NCBI GenBank assembly: GCA_965248135.1
Contig: CBDFIN010000006.1
Span: 1 to 64,000, forward strand
Reading direction: 5' to 3'
DNA length: 64,000 nucleotides
Source of the DNA: SZUA-100 sp965248135
GTDB taxonomy: Bacteria; Pseudomonadota; Alphaproteobacteria; Rhizobiales; Rhizobiaceae
The notes beneath the pieces were generated by a model. That model saw nothing but the letters and a program-made list of their open reading frames with translations, did no database searches and was not told where the DNA came from. Below are positions 26,354 to 34,879 of this stretch, one piece after another; the first letter of the stretch is position 1, and each line of letters starts with the position of its first letter. The position numbers and the translations under genes are program-made.

Positions 26354-27215
26354 TTACTCAGCCCCTTGCCAAGGTTTGATTTTTCTGAATCTATGGGGGA
26401 ATGAATCGGGATGATTTGCAAAAGCTGAGCAAGCGAGAGCTGATTGAGATGGTGCTGAAGATGCAGCGCCCGCCGAAAGACTCACGGACATCATCAAAGC
26501 CACCCTCAACTGACAGGAAAGCGCGGCGGGAACACGCCAAACCCGGGGGTGCCAAGGCGGGACATGAAGGCCATAACCGCGCTTTGCATGAGAACCCGGA
26601 CGAGACCATCGACCACCGGCCAGATATCTGCCCTGAGTGCCATGGTCATTTGGATGCTGATCTGGCGGGTGATGTGATTGGTGAATACGATGAGATTGAG
26701 GTTCCACCAATCAAACCATTTGTACGGCGCCACCGGCGGCTGTGCGTATGTTGCCCACATTGTTCATCACAGGTAAAAGCCCCATTGCCAGTAGCCGCCC
26801 ACGGTTCACCGTTCGGTCCCCGGCTGCATGGGCTGGTGCTTTATCTGAAGACCTTTCAGGCGATTTCGTTTGTCCGGCTGGAAGGCATGTTGAGCGACCT
26901 GTTCGGCGTCAAAATCAGCCAGGGTGCGCTCAACAACATGCTGAAGCGCTCGCATATGCCATTTGCAGTCAGGAAAGCAGCCATCATGAAGGACCTGCGC
27001 CGTACCGACATGGTGGCCTCAGATGAAACCGGCATTCGCATTGAGGGCCTCAACGGCTATCACTGGGTATTTATGGGTCAAAATGCCGTTGTACATGAGG
27101 CGCAACTCAGTCGGGCTGCCCAGGTGGTGCGCGATGTGATGGGCGATCACCGGCCAAAGCTCTGGTTGTCGGACGGGTATTCGGCACAACAGGGCCACGG
27201 GCACCATCATCAGAC

Positions 27216-28459
27216 CAGGGCTGTTCAACGCTAAATGCTTGATGGTTGTCTGGGGGATTCCCAAAGCGGTATTTGTCTGAATCTATAGGAGTGTATTTGA
27301 TTCGGAGGATGCACTCATGACATTGAAATTCCTGGAACTTTTATCGACGATCCCTGACCCACGCCGGGCGCAGGGCAAGAAATGGCAGCTTGGTCCGGTG
27401 ATGCTGGCGACGATCCTGGCGATTTTATCCGGGGCGACGTCCTATCGCAAGGTCCATCGCTTCATCGAGGCTCATCGCGAGCACCTCAATGGGGCATTCG
27501 GCTTCGGCTGGGAGCGCGCGCCGGCTTATAGTGCCGTGCGAACCATCCTGCACGGGCTTGATGGTGGCGAGGTGGAGCTGGTTTTCCGCCGCCATGCGGT
27601 GGAATTGTGCGGTAGCGAACGGGGTGAAGACGTGGAAGCGATGCCGGTTGTCGCTATCGACGGCAAGACGCTGCGGCACAGTTTCGATGCCTTTAACGAC
27701 CGCAAGGCGGCCCATGTTCTAAGCGCTTTTGCGGTCGATGACGCGCTGATATTGGGACACCTGGAGGTGGACGAGAAGAGCAATGAAATCCCCGCCGCGC
27801 AAGCGATGATCAAAGCGCTGGCGCTTACCGGCCGGCTGTTTACGATGGACGCCATGCACTGTTAAAAAAAACTTTCCGGGCGGCCCGGGCGGCGAAAAGC
27901 CATCTCATTGTTCAACTTAAGGAAAACCAGCCCGGTCTGCTGCGAATAATCGAGGCTGTCGGCGAAAGAGAACTGCCGCTGGCTCGTCATGAAACCATCG
28001 ACAGAGGCAAGCGCATGCGCGTCGAGACCCGCATTGTCGAGGTTTTCGATGCCGCTCAGGCGCTTAAACAAACCGGCTGGAACGGGCTCATCGTGCGTAT
28101 CATCCGTGTGACGAGAGTGACATTTCTCCGCAGCGCCAAAACCGGGATGTGGAACTGTCGCGAGGAGACCGGCTTTTATGTCTGCTCCGCACCCGTCAGC
28201 GCGAAGAAAGCGGCGCAAGCCATTCGCAGCCACTGGAGTATCGAGAACAGAAATCATTATGTCCGCGATGTTACGATGCTGGAGGACGCCAGCCGCATTC
28301 GCACCAACCCTGGCATCTTCGCCAGAGCGCGCAGTTTCGCCCTTAATATCCTGCGTGCCAACGGCGAACAAAACATCGCAGACGCCCTATGGCGCAACGC
28401 CCTCGACTTCACCAGAGTGCTCGATTACCGATACAAGTAATTAGCGTTGAACAGCCCTG
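27216..28459 (+). mobile_element. ISAs1-family element B, copy 2
   Basis: A 1,244-bp element with the same CAGGGCTGTTCAACGCTAA tips as copy 1, flanked by the duplication atcatcagac (27206-27215 and 28460-28469). It is one base longer than copy 1 because of an eighth A in the mid-gene A run. Confidence 0.92.
27317..28440 (+). pseudogene. ISAs1-B transposase with in-frame nonsense codon
   Basis: Reads as copy 1 up to MDAMHC, then TAA where the family has Gln. Beyond the stop the same frame continues as KKTFRAARAAKSHLIVQLKENQ without further interruption to LDYRYK. This copy therefore differs from a functional gene by one C-to-T change (CAA to TAA). A downstream ATG (28015) could restart only the C-terminal third. 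Confidence 0.88.
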
Positions 28460-28974
28460 ATCATCAGACCTGCCTTGCCCATTTGGCGCGAGATATTGCT
28501 TATGCAGTTGAGGTGAGCGATGACATGGTGCCGCTTCGGCTCAAGCTGTGGCTGGACAAGGTATTTGCACTGGCCCGCAACATAACCAGTTTCGCCATCA
28601 GCACGCTGAAGGCCAAAAAACGGCAATTGGAAAATACACTGGCCGACATTCTGGCTTCCGGTACAAGCTGCGAGATTGCTGCGACGCTGCAAGCCAAACT
28701 GGCCAGAGCCAGCCCGCGACTGCTGACATTTGTTGATTATCCGAGCGAAGTTGAAGTGACCAACAATGCATGTGAGCGGGCGCTGCGACCAGCAGTCATC
28801 CAGCGAAAGGTCACCAACGGTTTCCGTTCAATGTGGGCAGCACAAGGCGATTGCGCCGTCAGAACCGTGGTCGACACCGGCAAACTCTCCGCAAAAACCC
28901 CGTTTCAGACAATCTTGACAACAATATCCTGAAATCAGTGCACCAAATGCCCGAATGTGGGCCTGAGTAATTAC

Positions 28975-29015
28975 GCTCGATTACCGTTATAAGTAATTAG
29001 CGTTGAACAGCCCTG
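28975..29015 (+). repeat. 41-bp relic of an ISAs1-B right end
   Basis: From gctcgattaccgttataagt to gttgaacagccctg this is nearly identical to the last 41 bp of the full ISAs1-B copies. It adjoins the IS66 end, suggesting that IS66 once inserted into a third ISAs1-B copy whose remainder has been lost. Confidence 0.8.
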
Positions 29016-29029
29016 GTGTAAACTACAAC

Positions 29030-29317
29030 TCATTCCCTCATAACATCTTTCGGACACCGAGGGTCCACCTTTCCCCATTGACTTTCACAATCAATAGTTA
29101 CGGTATAACATCTCCTTACTTTTTTCATCGCTGTATATACTCTACTTGGGTCACAGTCAGGATGCATAATGTCACTATAACATGGGTTATTGCTAGGTGG
29201 ATCAACCTCCATCTCTTCAAGTACATACTTACACTCTCTTGTTTCGAAAGAAATTGCCGCAGTAGAAAACACCAAGATCAAAGACAAAAAACAAACTGTA
29301 ATCCATATTTTATTCAT
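29030..29317 (-). CDS. small Cys-rich secreted protein
   Basis: About 95 residues from MNKIWITVCFLSLILVF, a clear signal peptide ending near STAAIS. The mature part has six Cys residues (RECKYV, NPCYSD, PDCDPS, RRCYTV, DCESQW, PRCPKD), consistent with disulfide bonding outside the cytoplasm. The sequence is AT-rich compared with the housekeeping half. It lies between the ISAs1-B relic and a Tat-signal protein. No family recognised. Confidence 0.6.
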   Translation of the reverse strand: MNKIWITVCFLSLILVFSTAAISFETRECKYVLEEMEVDPPSNNPCYSDIMHPDCDPSRVYTAMKKVRRCYTVTIDCESQWGKVDPRCPKDVMRE

Positions 29318-29364
29318 AACATCTCCAGGATTCATTAGGCCATGCACCAAATATGCTGTTAAAT

Positions 29365-30012
29365 TTATGCATCGAACATAAATACTTTTGTTACTTCCTT
29401 AAATTTACGTCTGTTTGTGCTGTCTACGATTTGATATTCACCCCTTGCTCTAGTTAATTGACCATCATTCCAAGTTTCCCAGTTAAGAGTATTATCACCA
29501 TGTCTTGTGCCGTATTGGCTAGGTCTGTTGTAACCTTCAAGTACATCTCCCAATTGCATTATCCCAGGCTCTAGTGGGCGAGAGACTGATTTAAGATAAT
29601 CCTCTGAAAAACGTCCTCTATATTTCGCTATAAAATCGTATAGGCAAATCAGGCCGCCCGCTTCTAACATAGCAGGAGAACCCGAATCCGTTCCAACTCC
29701 AAAGCACTGTGTTTGAGCTTTATGTGGTTTATGGGCTGAAATACCCGGTAATCCATCAACATGAAAATGTCCGGTACCTTTTGTAAAGCCCGCCTCTTTC
29801 AGTAGAAACTTTATATTTTCAAACTGCTTCCTTTCCCTTTGTTCTGCCGCCCATGCGGAAATTGCAGCCCCACCCCATGTCGCAACAATCTGACTAACAA
29901 TACTAAGCATTGATATCCAAGTACCATTGGCATCTCTGACGAAAAAAACCGAAGGCGCAGCAGTACACACTAGTGTTGCTCCTCCATATTTCAGGAATTC
30001 ACGGCGCTCCAT
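29365..30012 (-). CDS. Tat-exported protein of unknown function
   Basis: About 215 residues. The chosen ATG gives MERREFLKYGGATLVCTAA, a twin-arginine-type signal (RREFLK) with hydrophobic stretch and lipobox-like LVCT; a GGAGA ribosome site precedes it. A second hydrophobic segment (WISMLSIVSQIVATWGGAAISAW) is followed by a soluble domain with CFGVGTDSGSPAMLEAGGL and PLEPGIMQLGDVLEGYNRP. No enzyme family is recognised. It has the same strand and AT-rich character as its neighbours in the stretch beside tRNA-Lys. Confidence 0.65.
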   Translation of the reverse strand: MERREFLKYGGATLVCTAAPSVFFVRDANGTWISMLSIVSQIVATWGGAAISAWAAEQRERKQFENIKFLLKEAGFTKGTGHFHVDGLPGISAHKPHKAQTQCFGVGTDSGSPAMLEAGGLICLYDFIAKYRGRFSEDYLKSVSRPLEPGIMQLGDVLEGYNRPSQYGTRHGDNTLNWETWNDGQLTRARGEYQIVDSTNRRKFKEVTKVFMFDA

Positions 30013-30155
30013 CCTTATTCTCCTACAATTTTGGTAGTGAGCGAGTTTGTTTTGTCTTTCTTTGATTATATACTGAACAATAATTTTGCGTTGAGAACAG
30101 AATACAAAATCAGCCATTGAAACACAAGACAAATGCAAAAGGACGGTGCTTGGTA

Positions 30156-30398
30156 TTACTGATTTGCAAAACCTATCTCAGAAGTCGAACCATAAGCAAA
30201 ACCTTCAAGCCATTCAACGAGATCACTTCGGCGATAAAGGACACGGGAACGAAGACCGGGACCAGCCTTGAGGAAAGTTGGACCAGAGCCATCGACACGC
30301 ATGCGCTCAAGGGTTTTTGGAGAAAGCCGGAGGATTGCTGCCGCCTCTCGGGTAATCAGGTATTGTGTTTCGTTGTTGAGCTTTGTTGCGTCAGTCAT
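30156..30398 (-). CDS. AlpA-like helix-turn-helix (excisionase-type) protein
   Basis: An 80-residue DNA-binding protein with the HTH_17 pattern: YLITREAAAILRLSPKTLER, then MRVDGSGPTFLKAGPG and RVLYRRSDLVEWLEGF. Such proteins act as excisionase-like directionality factors or activators in integrative elements and prophages. It stands about 330 bp from the 3' end of tRNA-Lys, a common integration site, but no integrase gene is present in the window. Confidence 0.82.
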   Translation of the reverse strand: MTDATKLNNETQYLITREAAAILRLSPKTLERMRVDGSGPTFLKAGPGLRSRVLYRRSDLVEWLEGFAYGSTSEIGFANQ

Positions 30399-30730
30399 TG
30401 TTTTGTCTCCTGCTCATTTGGAGACCGCCCATTGCGGCCTGTCGCAGAAGACGGGGCAAGACAAAGGACAGGTTGCCGCCCTGAAACCGAAGGCGCACGC
30501 TCGCGTGCGGGGCTTGGCGGGCTGGACAAGGAATGCCACCCTGCGACAACCAAGGCGAAAATGGCGCGGGCAACCAACGCGGGAGACGTTGGCATGAACG
30601 GCAAACCAAGCAATCACAAATATGTTCGGGAGCCCAGAACGCTTGAATTTCTCTAGCTATTTACTAATGCCAAATGTAGCTATGGCTCTTTAGAGCAATT
30701 CTAATAAATGTGTTAAGTCTTTGATTTTAA
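30399..30730. other. gene-free stretch between alpA-like gene and tRNA-Lys
   Basis: GC-rich in its first half (30420-30610) and AT-rich in the second. Several overlapping 65-110-codon frames exist on both strands, but none has a ribosome site or recognisable product. It could hold remains of an integrative-element gene upstream of alpA. Confidence 0.35.
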
Positions 30731-30806
30731 TGGTGAGCCCGCACGGATTCGAACCGTGGACATCCTGATTAAAAGTCAAGCGCTCTACCAACTGAGCTAC
30801 GGGCTC
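30731..30806 (-). tRNA. tRNA-Lys (UUU)
   Basis: A 76-nt cloverleaf read on the minus strand. Acceptor GAGCCCG pairs with CGGGCTC; the D-arm is GCTC..TTGGT..GAGC; the anticodon loop is CTTTTAA with anticodon TTT; the T-arm is GGTTCGAATCC; the 3' CCA is encoded. The accessory zone begins on its 3' side. Confidence 0.96.
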
Positions 30807-31062
30807 CTGGAACGGCTTGATAGCACCGGTCAGGTTGGGCGGGAAAATAGGGCCGCTGATTGTTGTGGTCAAGCCCCGATCGGCAATATTTGTCGCCCCT
30901 GGGGCGTTCTCTTGCGGTGCGTTGTTGGCAACAACCCTTGTCTTGGCTACAGCGACTGCCTAACTGACGCGCAAGTGATCGGTTTTGTCTGGGTAACAAC
31001 CGGTTTTTGTTATAGATAATAACCCACACGGGCAATGACCCGACGGTCTGACGAGAATCAAA

Positions 31063-31857
31063 ATGAACGAAAACCTGACCAATTTGACTATTCTTCTGGC
31101 CGGATTGGGTTCTTTTATATCCCCTTGCGTGCTGCCTTTGGTGCCACCCTATTTGAGCTATCTCGCCGGGGTGTCGATCGACCAGTTGTCCGGAGATGGT
31201 GCTGCCGCTCAAGAAGCGGGTGGAAAGCGGCGTTTGCAGCTCAGGGTATTTTTCAATGCGTTGTTGTTTGTGCTCGGTTTTTCGACTGTTTTTGTCAGCC
31301 TTGGCGCGGGCGCTTCCACCATCGGCCATCTGGTGCGGGCCCATCTCGATGTTTTGAGCACCATTGCGGGATTGGTCATCATTTTGATGGGGATGCATTT
31401 TCTAGGCCTGCTTAAAATTGGCTTATTGTACCGTGAATTGCGCTTTCAGACCGGTGGTGTCGCGGTCGCCACTGGCGGCGAACAATCAACATCGCCTGCC
31501 GTCATGGCTGCCGGATCTTATGTCATGGGCCTGGCCTTTGCCTTCGGTTGGACGCCGTGCATCGGCCCGATCCTGGGTGCGGTGCTCGCTGTTGCTGGAA
31601 CCCGCGAAAGCGTTGGTGAAGGCGCAGTCCTGCTCGCAATTTATTCAGCCGGACTTGGCATTCCCTTTCTGTTGGCGGCGTTTTTTGTCAATCCATTCAT
31701 GCGGTTTCTCAGCCGTTTTCGCCACTATCTCGGAATGGTGGAAAAAGTCATGGGCGGGCTTTTGGTATTGACCGGTATCCTGTTTCTCACCAACGACATG
31801 CAGACTATGTCCTATTGGCTGCTGGAAAAATTTCCGGTCCTTTCAAGCTTTGGCTAG
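31063..31857 (+). CDS. ccdA: cytochrome c biogenesis protein CcdA
   Basis: A 264-residue inner-membrane protein with six hydrophobic segments. It carries the two conserved Cys motifs of the CcdA/DsbD family, FISPCVLPLVPPYLSYLAGV near residue 22 and FGWTPCIGPILGAV near residue 164, which pass reducing equivalents from cytoplasmic thioredoxin to periplasmic thiol proteins for cytochrome c maturation. Size and topology are typical of alphaproteobacterial CcdA. It is transcribed divergently from tRNA-Lys and appears to be a single gene. Confidence 0.93.
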   Translation: MNENLTNLTILLAGLGSFISPCVLPLVPPYLSYLAGVSIDQLSGDGAAAQEAGGKRRLQLRVFFNALLFVLGFSTVFVSLGAGASTIGHLVRAHLDVLSTIAGLVIILMGMHFLGLLKIGLLYRELRFQTGGVAVATGGEQSTSPAVMAAGSYVMGLAFAFGWTPCIGPILGAVLAVAGTRESVGEGAVLLAIYSAGLGIPFLLAAFFVNPFMRFLSRFRHYLGMVEKVMGGLLVLTGILFLTNDMQTMSYWLLEKFPVLSSFG

Positions 31858-31910
31858 ATAGAAAATATTCGCGCCAAAGCGGGTGTTTTTCCGCTCACCC
31901 GATAGCGTGA

Positions 31911-31952
31911 TTGTCTACAAGCCTAAAAAGTGTATTATCGTACTTAATTACG
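31911..31952 (+). promoter_or_regulatory. promoter and palindromic operator of the acyl-CoA ligase gene
   Basis: TTGTCT (31911-31916) and TATTAT (31933-31938), 16 bp apart, look like -35 and -10 boxes. Immediately downstream is the imperfect palindrome CGTACTTAATTACG (31939-31952) at the likely transcription start, a place where a repressor would block initiation. Aromatic-acid CoA ligases are often controlled by MarR-type repressors; no such gene is next door. Confidence 0.45.
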
Positions 31953-31982
31953 TTTTAATAGCATGACTTGAAAGGCAGGGCG

Positions 31983-33518
31983 ATGGACGGGGCATGCGAC
32001 TATAACGCCGCCCATGACTTTATCGACGGCGCCATCGACAAGGGTTTCGCCGCCAAATTGGCCTTTGTCGACCCCGATCGCAGCCTGACCTATCACGACT
32101 TGCAAATTGCAACCAACAAGATGGCAAACGTATTTCGCCACCTTGACATCCGCCGCGAAGCGCGCGTTGCCCTGTTGATGTTGGATAGCGTTGATTTCCC
32201 GATTGCCTATTGGGGTGCGATCCGGGCTGGCATCATTCCGGTATGCCTGAATACGCTGATGACCGCCGATCAGTACCGCTATTTGATTGAGGATTGCCGG
32301 GCTGAAGCTGTGGTGGTTTCCAACGACTTGCTGGCCATGCTCGAATTGGCAATAGCCGGCCATTCTACGGTACGCCATATTATTGTCGCCGATGGTGATG
32401 GCGCAAATTATCCCGGTCTTGCAGAACAGCTTTCTACCGCAAGCGACAATGTGAAAACGGCTTCTACCAGCTCGGATGAGACGGCATTCTGGCTTTATAC
32501 ATCGGGCTCGACCGGGCCGCCAAAAGGGGTCCGTCACGTGCACCGAAGTTTGCGCTATGTGGCGGAGCATTTTGGCCAAGACGTGTTGGGGGTAGGGCCT
32601 GATGATGTGTGTTTTTCAGCTGCAAAATTGTTCTTCGCCTATGCGCAAGGGGCGGCGATGGCAATTCCCATGCTGGCTGGCGCAACCAGTGTACTGCTGC
32701 CCGGACGGCCGACCCCCAAATCGGTTGTGGAGACCCTGAGGCGGTATCATCCAACGGTGTTTTTTGGCGTGCCGACGCTCTATGCATCGATGCTTGGTGA
32801 TCCGGCCTGCGAACCGAAAAACGCCTCGAACAGTTTACGCCTTTGCGTTTCCGCTGGTGAAGCTCTCCCGGCAGATGTTGGTCAAACATGGAAAAAGCGC
32901 ACTGGCGTCGACATTCTAGACAGTGTCGGCTCTACCGAGATGCTCAACGCCTTCCTTTCAAATCGACCCAACGACAATAGATACGGCACTTCGGGAAGGG
33001 CGGTGGATGGCTATAAATTGCGGCTTGTTGATGAGGACGGCAATGATGTTGCAGAAAGCGTCATCGGCGAGTTGCTGGTTTGCGGCGGTTCAGCGGCGGA
33101 AGGTTATTGGAACAGGCTGAATGAGAGCCGCAAAACCTTTGTTGGTGAATGGGTTTTTACCGGCGACAAATATTTTTGCGACGACGAGGGGTATTATCAT
33201 TATTGCGGTCGCACCGACGATATGATCAAGGTCGGGGGAAGGTGGGTTTCACCGTTTGAAGTCGAGCAGGCGCTGGTATCTCATCCTGCGGTAATTGAAG
33301 CGGCAGTAGTGGCCAAGAAAGACGGGGAGGGGCTGATAAAACCCAAAGCCTTTGTGGTGCAAAATGAACAATATTCGCAGGAGGATATTTTCATCACTCT
33401 CAAAGAGCACGTGAAGGCAACCATCGGCGTGTGGAAATATCCGCGCTGGATCGAAATTGTCGACGATCTGCCGAAGACCGCCACTGGCAAAGTTCAGCGG
33501 TATAAATTGCGTGATTAA
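31983..33518 (+). CDS. benzoate-CoA-ligase-family acyl-CoA synthetase
   Basis: A 511-residue adenylate-forming enzyme that activates a carboxylic acid to its CoA thioester with ATP. Start at MDGACDYNAAHDFID, preceded by AAAGGCAGGG. Motifs: the P-loop YTSGSTGPPKGVRHVHRSL (A3), SVGSTEML (A5), GDKYFCDDEGYYHYCGRTDD (A7) and the C-terminal PKTATGKVQRYKLRD with the catalytic Lys (A10). The region FFAYAQGAAMAIPMLAGATS is typical of the benzoate-CoA ligase group, so an aromatic or related acid is the likely substrate; the exact one is unknown. It stands alone, without ring-cleavage genes nearby. Confidence 0.87.
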   Translation: MDGACDYNAAHDFIDGAIDKGFAAKLAFVDPDRSLTYHDLQIATNKMANVFRHLDIRREARVALLMLDSVDFPIAYWGAIRAGIIPVCLNTLMTADQYRYLIEDCRAEAVVVSNDLLAMLELAIAGHSTVRHIIVADGDGANYPGLAEQLSTASDNVKTASTSSDETAFWLYTSGSTGPPKGVRHVHRSLRYVAEHFGQDVLGVGPDDVCFSAAKLFFAYAQGAAMAIPMLAGATSVLLPGRPTPKSVVETLRRYHPTVFFGVPTLYASMLGDPACEPKNASNSLRLCVSAGEALPADVGQTWKKRTGVDILDSVGSTEMLNAFLSNRPNDNRYGTSGRAVDGYKLRLVDEDGNDVAESVIGELLVCGGSAAEGYWNRLNESRKTFVGEWVFTGDKYFCDDEGYYHYCGRTDDMIKVGGRWVSPFEVEQALVSHPAVIEAAVVAKKDGEGLIKPKAFVVQNEQYSQEDIFITLKEHVKATIGVWKYPRWIEIVDDLPKTATGKVQRYKLRD

Positions 33519-33600
33519 ATATAGTGCAGCCAGTGCGGCGTTTTGCTTATATCAGCTGCATTTGGTTCCAGCCTGTTGACTGAGAATAGTTCGCGAAGAG

Positions 33601-33665
33601 CGAACCGGCGCTTATGCGTTGCGCCCGCGCAGGCCTGAGCGAAGCGAAGAATCGCCGTGAGCGAG
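33601..33665 (+). repeat. interspersed GC-rich repeat, copy 1
   Basis: Runs from about cgaaccggcgcttatgcg through gcaggcctgagcg to atcgccgtgagcg. It matches copies at 34763 and 55277 in the order CCGGCGCTT, GCGCCCGCG, AGGCCTG, GCCGTGAGC. It lies between two convergent genes. Confidence 0.7.
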
Positions 33666-33706
33666 AACCTAAATAAACAGTGAGTGAAAGATTACCGCTT
33701 TTGGTA

Positions 33707-34657
33707 TCAATGGATATCATCATGGCGGGCGCGGGCCAGTTCTTCGGCATGATGGGCAGCAGATTGCACCTCGATAAACAGTCGTTTCACCACCGGAAAT
33801 CGGGTCTTGATGGCGATTTCAAGTTGATAGATCGCCTGCTCAACCTTGCCGGCCGGGACATTGTCTTCAAAATCAACGGAGAGTGCCAGCAAAACATCAT
33901 TAGGGCCGCGGTGGAGCGTGCGAATTTCATTCAGCGTATCAATGGTCGGCGTCGCCGCGACAATGTTGGTTATCGCTTCAACAATTTCCGGTGCTGCGGC
34001 TTCGCCGATCAACAGGCCTTTGGTTTCATAGGCGAGCACCATGGCTGCACCGGCCAAAATAAGCCCGATAACAACCGAGGCCGCGCCATCCATTACCGGC
34101 AGATCGAAATAGTCTGCCAGGAATATGCCTATAAATGCCACCATCAGACCCAGTATTGCAGCGGTATCTTCAAACAGCACCGTAAAAACGGTCGGATCCT
34201 TCGATTCCTGCAATGCCTGGAAGAACGATCGCTTTCCCTTGGTGGAAGCAAATTCCCGATAGGCGATGGCCCAGGCAAAACCCTCAAATAACATGGCAAG
34301 AAACAGCACCACATAGTTTATCGTCGGATCGGTAATCGGGTGGGGGTGGTATATTTTTTGAACGCCTTCATATAGCGACACCCCGGCGCCGACAGCAAAG
34401 ATCAAAATGGCGACGACAAAGGCCCAGAAATAAATCTCGGCGCCATAGCCGAACGGGTGCTTTTCATCCGCCGGCCGGTTGGCGCGACGAATGCCAAACA
34501 GCAACAAGCCCTGATTGCCGGTATCGACTAGCGAGTGAATGCCTTCTGAAAGCATCGCCGCCGACCCGGTCAAGCTGGCGGCAATAAATTTGGTAACGGC
34601 AATCAGCGCATTACCGCCCAATGCCGCATAAATTACCTTTTTTGATCCAGAGGCCAT
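33707..34657 (-). CDS. cation diffusion facilitator (CDF) transporter
   Basis: A 316-residue inner-membrane transporter with about six membrane segments, moving divalent metal ions such as Zn or Fe out of the cytoplasm by proton antiport. Features are the first-helix GSAAMLSEGIHSLVDTGNQ with the metal-site Ser/Asp, the HPFGYGAEIYFWAFV motif, a second metal-site helix (LFEDTAAILGLMVAF) and a C-terminal cytoplasmic domain (TLNEIRTLHRGPNDVLLALS). An AAGGAA ribosome site precedes the ATG. The specific metal cannot be decided from sequence. Confidence 0.9.
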   Translation of the reverse strand: MASGSKKVIYAALGGNALIAVTKFIAASLTGSAAMLSEGIHSLVDTGNQGLLLFGIRRANRPADEKHPFGYGAEIYFWAFVVAILIFAVGAGVSLYEGVQKIYHPHPITDPTINYVVLFLAMLFEGFAWAIAYREFASTKGKRSFFQALQESKDPTVFTVLFEDTAAILGLMVAFIGIFLADYFDLPVMDGAASVVIGLILAGAAMVLAYETKGLLIGEAAAPEIVEAITNIVAATPTIDTLNEIRTLHRGPNDVLLALSVDFEDNVPAGKVEQAIYQLEIAIKTRFPVVKRLFIEVQSAAHHAEELARARHDDIH

Positions 34658-34762
34658 TGTTGGTCTGTTCCTTTCGTCGTAGTCGATTGCTAAGAGAGAT
34701 TTGCCTCATGTGCAATATAGCGGGATTACTTTATTATGATCCCGCTATCAGGAGCTAGCAGC

Positions 34763-34825
34763 GACCGGCGCTTGCGCGCCGCCCCCGCGGAGGCCTGGGC
34801 GTGGCCCAAAATGGCCGTGAGCAAA
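34763..34825 (+). repeat. interspersed GC-rich repeat, copy 2
   Basis: Contains CGACCGGCGCTTGCGCGCCG, CCCGCGGAGGCCTGGGCG and AATGGCCGTGAGC. It is the same unit as at 33601 and 55277, and lies upstream of a small periplasmic protein gene. Confidence 0.7.
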
Positions 34826-34879
34826 AAAAACAAATGGTAGAATCATGTTTAGGTCGTTTAGCTATATGGAGACGAAGTG

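Larger units (their letters stand above)
26401..28932 (+). pseudogene. IS66-family transposase TnpC split by ISAs1-B
   Basis: The N-terminal piece (26401 to about 27215) has the coiled SKRELIEMVLKMQ start, PKDSRTSSKPPSTDRKARRE, the zinc-finger-like ICPECHGHL...CVCCPHCSSQ, and the first catalytic region VASDETGIRIEG. The C-terminal piece (28470 to 28932) resumes as CLAHLARDIAYAVE and contains the late Glu region EVEVTNNACERALRPAVIQRKV. Excising the insertion with one copy of its 10-bp duplication rejoins HHHQT to CLAHL in frame. Confidence 0.88.
26350..28974 (+). mobile_element. IS66-family element (tnpC only) with nested ISAs1-B
   Basis: The inverted repeats GTAATTACTCAG(C/G)CCC match at the two ends. 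Without the nested element it is about 1,371 bp and encodes only TnpC, like the ISBst12 subgroup that lacks tnpA/tnpB. No 8-bp duplication is seen (left atggaaag, right gctcgatt); the right flank is a scrap of ISAs1-B. Confidence 0.8.

Noticed and set aside
30117..30656. 179-codon plus-strand frame over the AlpA-like gene
   Set aside because: It is antisense to a recognisable helix-turn-helix protein and has no family features.
33519..33706. Repeat region taken for a terminator or a small RNA gene
   Set aside because: The GC-rich unit recurs in other intergenic gaps and lacks a T run, so it is better described as an interspersed repeat.
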